This document shows positions 54,334 through 64,000 of a stretch of DNA of 64,000 nt, in pieces. Source of the stretch: Pseudomonas mosselii. GTDB lineage: Bacteria; Pseudomonadota; Gammaproteobacteria; Pseudomonadales; Pseudomonadaceae. The position numbers and the translations under genes were made by a program. The notes beneath the pieces are model-generated. The model worked only from the letters and a program-made list of their open reading frames with translations, was not told where the DNA came from and ran no database searches. Within the stretch, counting starts at the first letter, position 1, and every line of letters starts with the position of its first letter. The stretch spans positions 2,387,501 through 2,451,500 of the forward strand of contig NZ_CP081966.1 of NCBI RefSeq assembly GCF_019823065.1, read 5' to 3'.

Positions 54334-54526
54334 GCAGGCAATTCCTTCGCTGCGCGGGTGCGGCCGTCCGGTATTGGCGGGGCTGCCGGCAGCGCGGCGA
54401 AGATAGCGCAGGCGGGTCTAGACTTAAAGTCTGGACCGGCTTCAAAGCGGTTCGATCATCCATCCGACCACCGCCTCTGGACCTGACGTCGCCGACGGTG
54501 GCCTTCTGGCAAGAGGAGGGCAGGTC

Positions 54527-55573
54527 ATGGACGAGGCACGGCTTCAGGAATTCATGGGCAAGCTGGTGGGTGACATGGGCGCGGCAGCGACGCTAGCCAA
54601 TGTCATTCTCGGGGATGAGCTCGGGCTTTATCGGGCCATGGCTGACAGCCAGCCGGTCACGCCCGAGGCGTTGGCCGAACGGACCGGCTGTCAGCTACGA
54701 CTTGTGCGTGAGTGGCTCAATGGCCAGGCGGCGGCGGGCTATCTGGTGCATCGTGATGGACAGTTCACCCTGCCCGAGGAGCAGGCCATGGCACTGGCCC
54801 TGGAAGACTCCCCGGTCTACATGGCCGGCGGCGCCTCGGTGCTGGCGGCGCTGTTCCATGACAAGGACAAGTTGGTCGCGGCCATGCGCGGCAACGGCGC
54901 ACTCGCCTGGGGCGATCATCATCCCTGCATGTTCAGTGGTACCGAGCGGTTCTTCAGGCCGGGTTATCGGACTTTCCTCGTCGCCGACTGGCTACCGGCA
55001 CTGGAGGGTGTGGTGGCCAAGCTGCAGGCCGGTGCCCGAGTGGCCGATGTCGGCTGTGGCCATGGCGCCTCGACCATCGTCATGGCCGAGGCGTTTCCGG
55101 CCTCGCGCTTTACCGGCTACGACTACCATGCGCCGTCGGTGCTCACCGCCACCGAGCGGGCCCGCGACGCAGGCGTGGCCGAGCGGGTCATCTTCCAGCA
55201 GGCTTCGGCCAAGGACTATCCCGTTCGCGACCTGGACCTGGTGTGCTTCTTCGACTGCCTGCACGACATGGGTGACCCGGTGGGGGCGGCTCGGCATGCT
55301 TACCGGGCGCTCAAGGACGACGGCACGGTGATGCTGGTGGAACCGTTCGCCGAGGATACGCTGGATGCCAACATCAATCCGGTCGGCAGGCTGTTCTATG
55401 CGGCGTCCACCTTCATCTGCACACCGAATTCGCTGTCGCAGGAGGTGGGGCTGGGATTGGGGGCGCAGGCCGGGGAGGCGCGGTTGCGGGCGGTGTTCGA
55501 AGAGGCAGGGTTCAGGCGGTTCCGCAGGGCGACGCAGACGCCGTTCAACTTGATACTGGAGGCCAGGAAGTAG
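54527..55573 (+). CDS. SAM methyltransferase with winged-helix N-domain
   Basis: A 348-residue methyltransferase. An N-terminal winged-helix/dimerisation domain (PEALAERTGCQLRLVREWLN) precedes the Rossmann fold with motif I VADVGCGHGASTIVMAEAF near 168 and motif FFDCLHDMGDP. This arrangement resembles Rv2258c-like methyltransferases. GAGGAGGG before the ATG at 54527 is a strong ribosome binding site. It stands alone between the LspA paralogue and the polyamine genes; substrate unknown. A REP fragment follows at 55586-55617. Confidence 0.88.
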   Translation: MDEARLQEFMGKLVGDMGAAATLANVILGDELGLYRAMADSQPVTPEALAERTGCQLRLVREWLNGQAAAGYLVHRDGQFTLPEEQAMALALEDSPVYMAGGASVLAALFHDKDKLVAAMRGNGALAWGDHHPCMFSGTERFFRPGYRTFLVADWLPALEGVVAKLQAGARVADVGCGHGASTIVMAEAFPASRFTGYDYHAPSVLTATERARDAGVAERVIFQQASAKDYPVRDLDLVCFFDCLHDMGDPVGAARHAYRALKDDGTVMLVEPFAEDTLDANINPVGRLFYAASTFICTPNSLSQEVGLGLGAQAGEARLRAVFEEAGFRRFRRATQTPFNLILEARK

Positions 55574-55637
55574 CGATCTGTCAGTGTTGCCCCTATCGCG
55601 GGGCAACCCCGCTCCCACAGACAGCTTGCACAAACAG

Positions 55638-55661
55638 AAGGGGCGCCATCTGGCGCCCCTT
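55638..55661 (-). terminator. Hairpin terminator of the norspermidine operon
   Basis: Perfect 10-bp stem AAGGGGCGCC (55638-55647) / GGCGCCCCTT (55652-55661) with a 4-base loop, 12 bp after the stop of the carboxynorspermidine dehydrogenase gene. The T-tract is weak. Confidence 0.7.
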
Positions 55662-55672
55662 CGTCGTGCAGC

Positions 55673-56917
55673 TTAGGCTTCAGCGTCCCATGGACGATCG
55701 CCTTTTTCATCCTTGACGCGGGTCGGCAGGCCCATCACGTCCAGCGCCTTGAGGAACGGCTCGGCCGGCAGTTCCTCGACGTTGACCATGCGCCCGGCGT
55801 CCCATTCGCCACGGGCGACCAGCAGTGCGGCGGCCACCGGCGGCACGCCGGCGGTGTAGGAGATGCCTTGGCTGTCGGTCTCGGCGTAGGCTTCTTCGTG
55901 GTCGGCCACGTTGTAGATGAACACCTCGCGCGGCTGGCCATCCTTGGTGCCCTTGACCAGATCACCGATGCAGGTCTTGCCGGTGTAGCCCGGGGCCAGC
56001 GAGGCTGGATCCGGCAGCACGGCCTTGACCACTTTCAGCGGTACCACTTCCAGGCCTTCGGCGGTCTTGACCGGCTGCTCGGAAAGCAGGCCGAGGTTCT
56101 TCAGCACGGTGAACACGTTGATGTAGTGCTCGCCGAAGCTCATCCAGAAGCGCACGTTCGGCACGTTCAGGTTCTTCGAGATCGAGTGCACCTCGTCGTG
56201 ACCGGTCAGGTACAGGTTCTGCGAACCCACCACTGGCAGGTCGTCGGTACGCTTGACCTCGAACATGGTGTTGCTGGTCCATTGGCTGTTCTGCCAACTC
56301 CAGACTTGCCCGGTGAACTCGCGGAAGTTGATTTCCGGGTCGAAGTTGGTGGCGAAGTACTTGCCGTGGGAACCGGCATTGACGTCGAGGATGTCGATCG
56401 AATCAATGCGGTCGAAATACTGCTGCTGCGCGAGTTTGGCGTAGCTGTTTACCACACCCGGGTCGAAGCCGACACCGAGAATGGCGGTAATGTTCTTCTG
56501 CTGGCATTCCTCGAGGTGCTTCCACTCGTAGTTGCCATACCAGGGCGGGGTTTCGCAGATCTTGCCCGGTTCTTCGTGAATCGCGGTGTCAAGATAAGCG
56601 ACACCGGTATCGATGCAGGCACGCAGCACCGACATGTTGAGGAAGGCGGAACCAACGTTGATCACGATCTGCGACTCGGTCTCGCGGATCAGTGCCTTGG
56701 TCGCCTCGACATCGAGGGCGTTGAGCGAGAAGGCCTGGATGTCGGCGGGTACCTTGAGGCTACCCTTGGCCTTGACGCTGTCGATGATGGCCTGGCATTT
56801 GGAGATGTTCCGTGACGCAATCGCAATACGACCCAGTTCGTCGTTATGCTGTGCGCACTTGTGGGCCACCACCTTGGCGACACCTCCTGCACCAATGATA
56901 AGAACGTTCTTCTTCAA
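55673..56917 (-). CDS. Carboxy(nor)spermidine dehydrogenase
   Basis: A 414-residue saccharopine-dehydrogenase-family enzyme that condenses aspartate semialdehyde with a diamine, using NADPH, to make carboxynorspermidine or carboxyspermidine. The Rossmann motif VLIIGAGGVAKVVAHKCAQH is at the start; GVGFDPGVVNSYAKL and SHGKYFATNFDPEINFREF are characteristic. The initiation codon is TTG at 56917, eleven bases after AGGAG. It lies 30 bp after nspC in the same operon. Together they give an alternative route to spermidine or norspermidine that needs no decarboxylated SAM. Confidence 0.93.
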   Translation of the reverse strand: MKKNVLIIGAGGVAKVVAHKCAQHNDELGRIAIASRNISKCQAIIDSVKAKGSLKVPADIQAFSLNALDVEATKALIRETESQIVINVGSAFLNMSVLRACIDTGVAYLDTAIHEEPGKICETPPWYGNYEWKHLEECQQKNITAILGVGFDPGVVNSYAKLAQQQYFDRIDSIDILDVNAGSHGKYFATNFDPEINFREFTGQVWSWQNSQWTSNTMFEVKRTDDLPVVGSQNLYLTGHDEVHSISKNLNVPNVRFWMSFGEHYINVFTVLKNLGLLSEQPVKTAEGLEVVPLKVVKAVLPDPASLAPGYTGKTCIGDLVKGTKDGQPREVFIYNVADHEEAYAETDSQGISYTAGVPPVAAALLVARGEWDAGRMVNVEELPAEPFLKALDVMGLPTRVKDEKGDRPWDAEA

Positions 56918-56947
56918 TTCAGCTTTTCTCCTTCGTGAAAGCCTGTC

Positions 56948-58045
56948 TTACGACAGGCTCGAAACGTAGTCTTCGAACCCGAACTCGCGCACCAGCTCGA
57001 CGCTGCCGTCGAGCTGCTTGACCGCGATGGATGGCATTTTCAGACCGTTGAACCAGTTTTTCTTGACCATGGTGTAACCGGCGGTGTCGACGAACGACAG
57101 GCGGTCACCGATCTGCAGCGGCTTGTCGAACTGATACTCGCCGAAGATATCGCCGGCCAGGCACGACTTGCCGCAGACCATGTAGGTGTGCGCGCCGTCG
57201 TTGGGCGCCATCTTGGCGTTGAGGCGATAGATCAGCAGGTCGAGCAGGTGTGCCTCGATCGAGCTGTCGACCACGGCCAGGTGCTTGCCGTTGTACAGGG
57301 TGTCGAGCACGGTCACTTCCAGCGAGGCGCTGTTGGTGATGGCCGCTTCGCCCGGCTCCAGGTAGACCTGCACGCCGTACTGTTGCGAGAAGGCTTTCAG
57401 GCGTGCGCAGAACGCGTCCAGCGCGTAGTCTTCGCCGGTGAAATGGATGCCGCCGCCGAGGCTGACCCACTGGACCTTGTGCAGCAGGTGGCCAAAGCGT
57501 TCCTCGATGTGCGTGAGCATCTTGTCGAACAGGCCGAAGTCGCCGTTCTCGCAGTTGTTGTGGAACATGAAGCCGGAGATCTTCTCGATCACCTTCTCGA
57601 TTTTCTCAGGGTCCCACTCACCGAGGCGGCTGAACGGGCGCGCCGGGTCGGCCAGCAGGTAGTCGGAACTGCTCACCTGCGGGTTGACGCGCAGGCCGCG
57701 CACCTTGCCCTCGGACTGTTCGGCGAAACGCTCAAGCTGGCCGATGGAGTTGAAGATGATCTTGTCGCAGTTCTCGAGCATCTCTTCGACTTCATCGTCG
57801 GCCCAGGCCACGCTGTAGGCGTGGGTTTCGCCGGCGAACTTCTGGCGGCCGAGCTTGAGCTCGTACAGCGAGGACGAAGTGGTGCCATCCATGTACTGCT
57901 GCATCAGGTCGAACACCGACCAGGTGGCGAAGCACTTGAGGGCGAGCAGGGCCTTGGCCCCGGACTGCTGGCGCACGTAGGCGATCTTTTCCATGTTGCC
58001 CAGCAGCTTTTGTTTATCGATGAGGTAGTACGGCGTCTTGATCAT
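56948..58045 (-). CDS. nspC: Carboxynorspermidine decarboxylase NspC
   Basis: A 365-residue PLP-dependent alanine-racemase-fold decarboxylase. The PLP lysine is K37 in AKALLALKCFATW, the phosphate-binding and substrate motifs are VQWVSLGGGIHFTGEDYALD and GEAAITNSASLEV, and the active-site cysteine loop is CGKSCLAGDIFGEYQF. It removes CO2 from carboxynorspermidine/carboxyspermidine to release the triamine. It is the first gene of the two-gene operon with the dehydrogenase. It is divergent from katG over a 503-bp gap. Confidence 0.95.
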   Translation of the reverse strand: MIKTPYYLIDKQKLLGNMEKIAYVRQQSGAKALLALKCFATWSVFDLMQQYMDGTTSSSLYELKLGRQKFAGETHAYSVAWADDEVEEMLENCDKIIFNSIGQLERFAEQSEGKVRGLRVNPQVSSSDYLLADPARPFSRLGEWDPEKIEKVIEKISGFMFHNNCENGDFGLFDKMLTHIEERFGHLLHKVQWVSLGGGIHFTGEDYALDAFCARLKAFSQQYGVQVYLEPGEAAITNSASLEVTVLDTLYNGKHLAVVDSSIEAHLLDLLIYRLNAKMAPNDGAHTYMVCGKSCLAGDIFGEYQFDKPLQIGDRLSFVDTAGYTMVKKNWFNGLKMPSIAVKQLDGSVELVREFGFEDYVSSLS

Positions 58046-60795
<2,750 letters not shown>

Positions 60796-60803
60796 GGAAA
60801 GGC

Positions 60804-60830
60804 GTGGGGGCGGGGCAACCCCGCTCCCAC
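60804..60830. repeat. REP-like hairpin after katG
   Basis: GTGGGGGCGGGG (60804-60815) pairs with CCCCGCTCCCAC (60819-60830) around CAA; a short REP-type palindrome between convergent genes that may help terminate katG transcription. Confidence 0.75.
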
Positions 60831-60851
60831 GAGAAGCCCCAGGGCAACCCG

Positions 60852-62186
60852 CTACAGGTCTTGAGATACCCCAGGCTGATCGTTGCCCGGCGTGTCCTCA
60901 TGCAACGAAGCCTGCGAGGTCTCCGGCAACGCCAACCCGCCCACCAGGGCCAGCAAGGCAATCACCACCAGGTAGAAGGCCGGCGCCAGGCGGCTGCCGC
61001 TCTGTTCGATCAGCCAGGTCGCCACCAGCGGCGCGGTACCGCCGAACAGGGTGTAGGCGACGTTGTAGGTGATCGCCGAGGCGGTGTAGCGGCTGCGGGT
61101 GGGGAAGCATTCCGACAGCAGCGCGGCGGTGACCACACCGCTCATCAGCGCGCCGATGGCCAGCAGGATCACTCCCAGCAATGCCCCCGACAGCGAACCG
61201 GAACTGGCCAGCCAGTAGGCGGGGAACACCGCGAGCATCACCCATAGGCACGTAAAGCCGATGGTCCTGCGCCGTCCGACGCGGTCGCTGAAGGCACCCG
61301 CCAGCGGGCAGCCAGCGGCGGCGAACAGCAGCGCAACGGTCGAGACCAGCAGCGCCTGGGCGCGGCTGAGGTGGCCGACCGTCTGCAGGTAGGTGGCGAA
61401 GTAGGTGGTGAACATGTAGAACGACAGTGCCGTCAGCGAGATGAACGCGCCCAGGTTGCGAATGGTGCGGCCATGGTGGCGCAGGGTGTCGCCCAGCGGC
61501 GAATGCGCATGGGCCTTGCCTTCGGCCAGTGCCTGGCGAAACGCCGGGGTTTCCTCCATGCGCCAGCGCAGGTACAGGCCCACCAGGCCCAGGGGCGCGG
61601 CAACCAGGAACGGTACGCGCCAGCCCCAGGCGTTCATCGCCTCGGGCGTGAGGCTGGCCTCCAGTCCGTAGGCGATGACTGCCGCGCAAGCAAAGGCGGA
61701 GAAGGTCGAGACCGGCACGAAGCTGCCATAGAACGCCCGCCTGCCCCGTGGCGCGTGCTCCATCAGGTAGGCGCAGGCACCGGCGTACTCACCGCCCGCG
61801 GAAAATCCCTGCAGACAGCGGGCGAGGGTGAGCAGTACCGGAGCCAGTACGCCGATGCTGGCGTAGGTCGGCAGCAGGCCGATCAGGGTGGTGGAACCGG
61901 CCATCAGCAGGATGGTCAGCGACAGGATGCGCTTGCGTCCGAGCCGGTCGCCCAGCGCGCCGAACACGATGCCACCCAGCGGGCGCAGGGCGAAGGCCAC
62001 GGCGAACACGGCGAAGGTCTTGAGCAGGGCGACGCTGGCGTCCTCACTGGCGAAGAACTGACTGGCGATCAGGGTGGCGAGAAAACCGTAGACGGCGAAG
62101 TCGAACCACTCGACAAAGTTGCCGATGGCCGAGGCGGCGATCACCCGCCGCAAGGTGGCGGGCGGGACCTCATGGGCGATGGACAT
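60852..62186 (-). CDS. MHS-family MFS transporter
   Basis: A 444-residue inner-membrane proton symporter of the metabolite:H+ symporter group (ProP, KgtP, ShiA). The start MSIAHEVPPATLRRVIAASA, then GNFVEWFDFAVYGFLATLIA, RPLGGIVFGALGDRLGRKR and LQGFSAGGEYAGACAYLMEH are typical signatures. Start 62186 is preceded by GGAG. Twelve helices are expected. It stands alone; likely substrates are organic acids or betaine-like osmolytes, but the sequence does not tell which. Confidence 0.92.
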   Translation of the reverse strand: MSIAHEVPPATLRRVIAASAIGNFVEWFDFAVYGFLATLIASQFFASEDASVALLKTFAVFAVAFALRPLGGIVFGALGDRLGRKRILSLTILLMAGSTTLIGLLPTYASIGVLAPVLLTLARCLQGFSAGGEYAGACAYLMEHAPRGRRAFYGSFVPVSTFSAFACAAVIAYGLEASLTPEAMNAWGWRVPFLVAAPLGLVGLYLRWRMEETPAFRQALAEGKAHAHSPLGDTLRHHGRTIRNLGAFISLTALSFYMFTTYFATYLQTVGHLSRAQALLVSTVALLFAAAGCPLAGAFSDRVGRRRTIGFTCLWVMLAVFPAYWLASSGSLSGALLGVILLAIGALMSGVVTAALLSECFPTRSRYTASAITYNVAYTLFGGTAPLVATWLIEQSGSRLAPAFYLVVIALLALVGGLALPETSQASLHEDTPGNDQPGVSQDL

Positions 62187-62424
62187 GGATGCTCTCCGTT
62201 GCTCTGGCAGCCTGGGCGGATGCGGCGCGCTCAGGTCGCGCCGTCGTTGTTCTCGGGCCAGTAGACAAGCGGCAGGGCGAGCAGGCTTTGTCGAGGGCGA
62301 CCTCCGGATATCCGTTAGCACCGCCCCCTGAGCTTGGAAGGACAAACATGATGTGTGGAAGCGGGCCTGCGCGCGTGGCGCTTGCAGTAAGCTTCCCCTT
62401 CCAATCCCCGCAAGGAGGCTCACC

Positions 62425-62784
62425 ATGGGTGCGCGTGGCAATGACCGGCAAATCGACAACATCGAGTTCAACGTGGGCGATATCGCCCGCAGCAAGGCTT
62501 TCTACGGCCAGGTGTTTGGCTGGACCTTCACCGACTACGGGCCGACCTATACCGAATTCAGTGACGGTCGCCTCACGGGTGGTTTCACCACGGGCGAACC
62601 GGTTCGTCCGGGTGGGCCGCTGATCATCCTGTATGCCGCTGACCTGGCGCAGGTGCAGCAGCGCGTCGAGGCTGCCGGCGCCCGAATCAGCCGCCCGGTG
62701 TTCGCGTTTCCTGGCGGGCGGCGTTTCCATTTCATCGACCCGGACGGCTATGAATTGGCGGTGTGGACGGCCGACGCCGTGTAG
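62425..62784 (+). CDS. VOC/glyoxalase-family protein
   Basis: A 119-residue single VOC domain (DRQIDNIEFNVGDIARSKAF, FDG-type middle DGRLTGGFTTGEPV, and FHFIDPDGYELAVW at the end). The usual first metal His is replaced (NIEFNV), so enzymatic activity is uncertain. AAGGAGG precedes the start at 62425. It is divergent from the MHS transporter and ends three bases before the convergent cyclase gene. Probably a small bleomycin-resistance-like or lyase family protein of unknown substrate. Confidence 0.85.
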   Translation: MGARGNDRQIDNIEFNVGDIARSKAFYGQVFGWTFTDYGPTYTEFSDGRLTGGFTTGEPVRPGGPLIILYAADLAQVQQRVEAAGARISRPVFAFPGGRRFHFIDPDGYELAVWTADAV

Positions 62785-62787
62785 GGG

Positions 62788-64000
62788 TCAGGCCGGGCTG
62801 TCGATGCAGACGCGGTTGCGTCCCTTCTGCTTGGCCTGGTACAGCGCCTTGTCGGCCCTGGCCAGGGCGTCGGCAGGCGTGCCAGCGTCGCGGGGCTGCC
62901 AGCTGGCCACACCCAGGGAGATGGTGACGGTACCGGTCGGTACGATCGGGGTGTGCTCGACCGTCAGGCGCAGGTGGCCGGCGACAGCTGTCGCCACCTC
63001 CAGGCCGGCACCCGGCAGCAGCATGAGGAACTCCTCGCCGCCGGTACGGCACAGCACGTCGCCTTCGCGGCAGGTCCCGCGCATCAGCCTGGCCAGCTGC
63101 TGCAGCACACGGTCGCCGGCATCGTGGCCGTGGCTGTCGTTGATCCGCTTGAAGTGATCAATGTCCAGCACCACCACGGCAAACCCGCACTGCTCGGCCT
63201 GTTGCACCCGCAGTGCCTGTTGCAGCCCGCGCCGATTGACCAGCCCTGTCAGCGGGTCGGTCTGGGCATCTCGGTTGAGCCGGCCGATGCGCTCCTGCAG
63301 CAGGTTCACGCCGAACAACAGGGCACGCTTGAGCTCCGCGGCCTCTGCATACCAGGCACGGACCTGGTGGATGCGTTCGGTGGTCTGCTGTTGGCCCATG
63401 CCCCGGGCGACACTGGCCAACTGCCGCAGCGGGTGGGCGATGACTTGCGTGAGCCAGTACAGCAGCAGGCAGCCGAGCAGCGCCAGCGGCGCGGAAATCA
63501 CCACTACATTGAGGATCAGCTGGCGAAGCGGTTCCACGGTTTGGCGCAGTGGCTGCTGGGCGACGATGGTCCAGCCGGCACTGGGTACCGTGGCGAACCC
63601 GGCGAGCATCTCCACGCCCTGGCTGTTGACCAGGCGCCGGGTGCCATGGTCGAGGTTCGGCAGGTCGTCGAGCAGCGCGTTGTCGCCTACCAGGGTGCCG
63701 ACCCGTTTGCTGTCGGGGTGAAACAGCAGCCGGCGGTTGCGGTCGACCACGTACAGGTACGAGCCGTTCTGGTAGAAGTGCGTGCCCAGCAGGCTGTTGA
63801 GCAGGTTGCGTTCGCGCAGGTACAGGCTGCCGCCGATATAGCCGTGGTAGTGGCCGCTGGCGTCGAAGATCGGTTGCGAGAGCACCACCAGCAGGTTGTC
63901 GGCCGCCGACAGGAAAGGTGTGGAGACCAGCGTGCGGCGCTCGCGCAAGGCTTGCCGGGCGCCGGGTGAGGTTGCCTGGCTGCCGGCCAGGTGCTGCAGC
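62788..64000 (-). CDS. Diguanylate cyclase with Cache sensor (partial)
   Basis: The C-terminal 403 codons of a membrane diguanylate cyclase; the 5' end is beyond the window and the frame is open to base 64000. A periplasmic dCACHE sensor (DASGHYHGYIGGSLYLRERN, VVDRNRRLLFHPDSKRVG) is followed by a transmembrane helix, HAMP and GGDEF. The active site is GGEEF in CRTGGEEFLMLLP, and an RxxD inhibitory site (REGD) lies five residues upstream, unlike the cyclase at 9212-10303. It probably responds to an amino acid or organic acid ligand. Confidence 0.92.
   Translation of the reverse strand, partial: LQHLAGSQATSPGARQALRERRTLVSTPFLSAADNLLVVLSQPIFDASGHYHGYIGGSLYLRERNLLNSLLGTHFYQNGSYLYVVDRNRRLLFHPDSKRVGTLVGDNALLDDLPNLDHGTRRLVNSQGVEMLAGFATVPSAGWTIVAQQPLRQTVEPLRQLILNVVVISAPLALLGCLLLYWLTQVIAHPLRQLASVARGMGQQQTTERIHQVRAWYAEAAELKRALLFGVNLLQERIGRLNRDAQTDPLTGLVNRRGLQQALRVQQAEQCGFAVVVLDIDHFKRINDSHGHDAGDRVLQQLARLMRGTCREGDVLCRTGGEEFLMLLPGAGLEVATAVAGHLRLTVEHTPIVPTGTVTISLGVASWQPRDAGTPADALARADKALYQAKQKGRNRVCIDSPA

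Overview
The window is about 64 kb of GC-rich DNA with dense, overlapping genes, REP-type inverted repeats and a typical fluorescent-pseudomonad gene content. Two secondary-metabolism loci point to the Pseudomonas putida group, and a P. mosselii / P. entomophila-like strain fits best: a bimodular initiating NRPS of the xantholysin/entolysin kind and a seven-gene operon matching the pyrazolotriazine (pseudoiodinine, psdA-G) pathway, which is related to toxoflavin biosynthesis. The species is an inference. No rRNA, tRNA, CRISPR array, insertion sequence or phage gene was seen.

Layout. 1-2.0 kb: the end of an RND efflux permease and its outer-membrane lipoprotein. 2.1-9.2 kb: mobA, a second RND permease and adaptor without an outer-membrane partner, and a divergent RstAB-like two-component pair. 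9.2-17.6 kb: diguanylate cyclase, DUF4434-like protein, nfrA, nfrB and wecB on the minus strand. The last four overlap by ATGA junctions and resemble the c-di-GMP-controlled N4 glycan receptor exopolysaccharide system of E. coli, here gathered in one locus. 17.9-19.2 kb: a PACE-family efflux protein and an AraC regulator. 19.1-28.1 kb: an OprM-like lipoprotein and a LuxR regulator (minus), divergent from a C-A-T-C-A-T NRPS. By eye the first A-domain code reads as leucine, and there is no thioesterase.

28.1-38.4 kb: a cysteine-rich winged-helix regulator, a 27-bp near-palindrome, then the seven-gene operon (methyltransferase, VOC protein, formylglycine-generating-enzyme-like protein, GTP cyclohydrolase II, WD40 protein, methyltransferase, RibD-like protein). 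The operon leader carries ACAGGGATGT over the ribosome binding site, a near-consensus RsmA/CsrA site. Converging on the operon is a methyltransferase/MFS exporter pair. 38.5-43.3 kb: small conserved genes, GST, class C beta-lactamase and a BASS-type transporter. 43.3-51.6 kb: a type II secretion cluster gspG-K-L-M-D-E-F with a lone gspI on the other strand and no gspC, H or J nearby.

51.6-64 kb: LysR with a divergent monooxygenase-like gene and a periplasmic DJ-1 protein, an extra lipoprotein signal peptidase, a methyltransferase, the carboxynorspermidine branch (nspC and its dehydrogenase), katG with an OxyR-like palindrome, an MHS-family transporter, a small VOC protein and a diguanylate cyclase cut by the window end. 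The most interesting stretch is 19-38 kb, where a split lipopeptide pathway and a GTP-derived triazine pathway sit side by side, each with its own visible regulatory sites.
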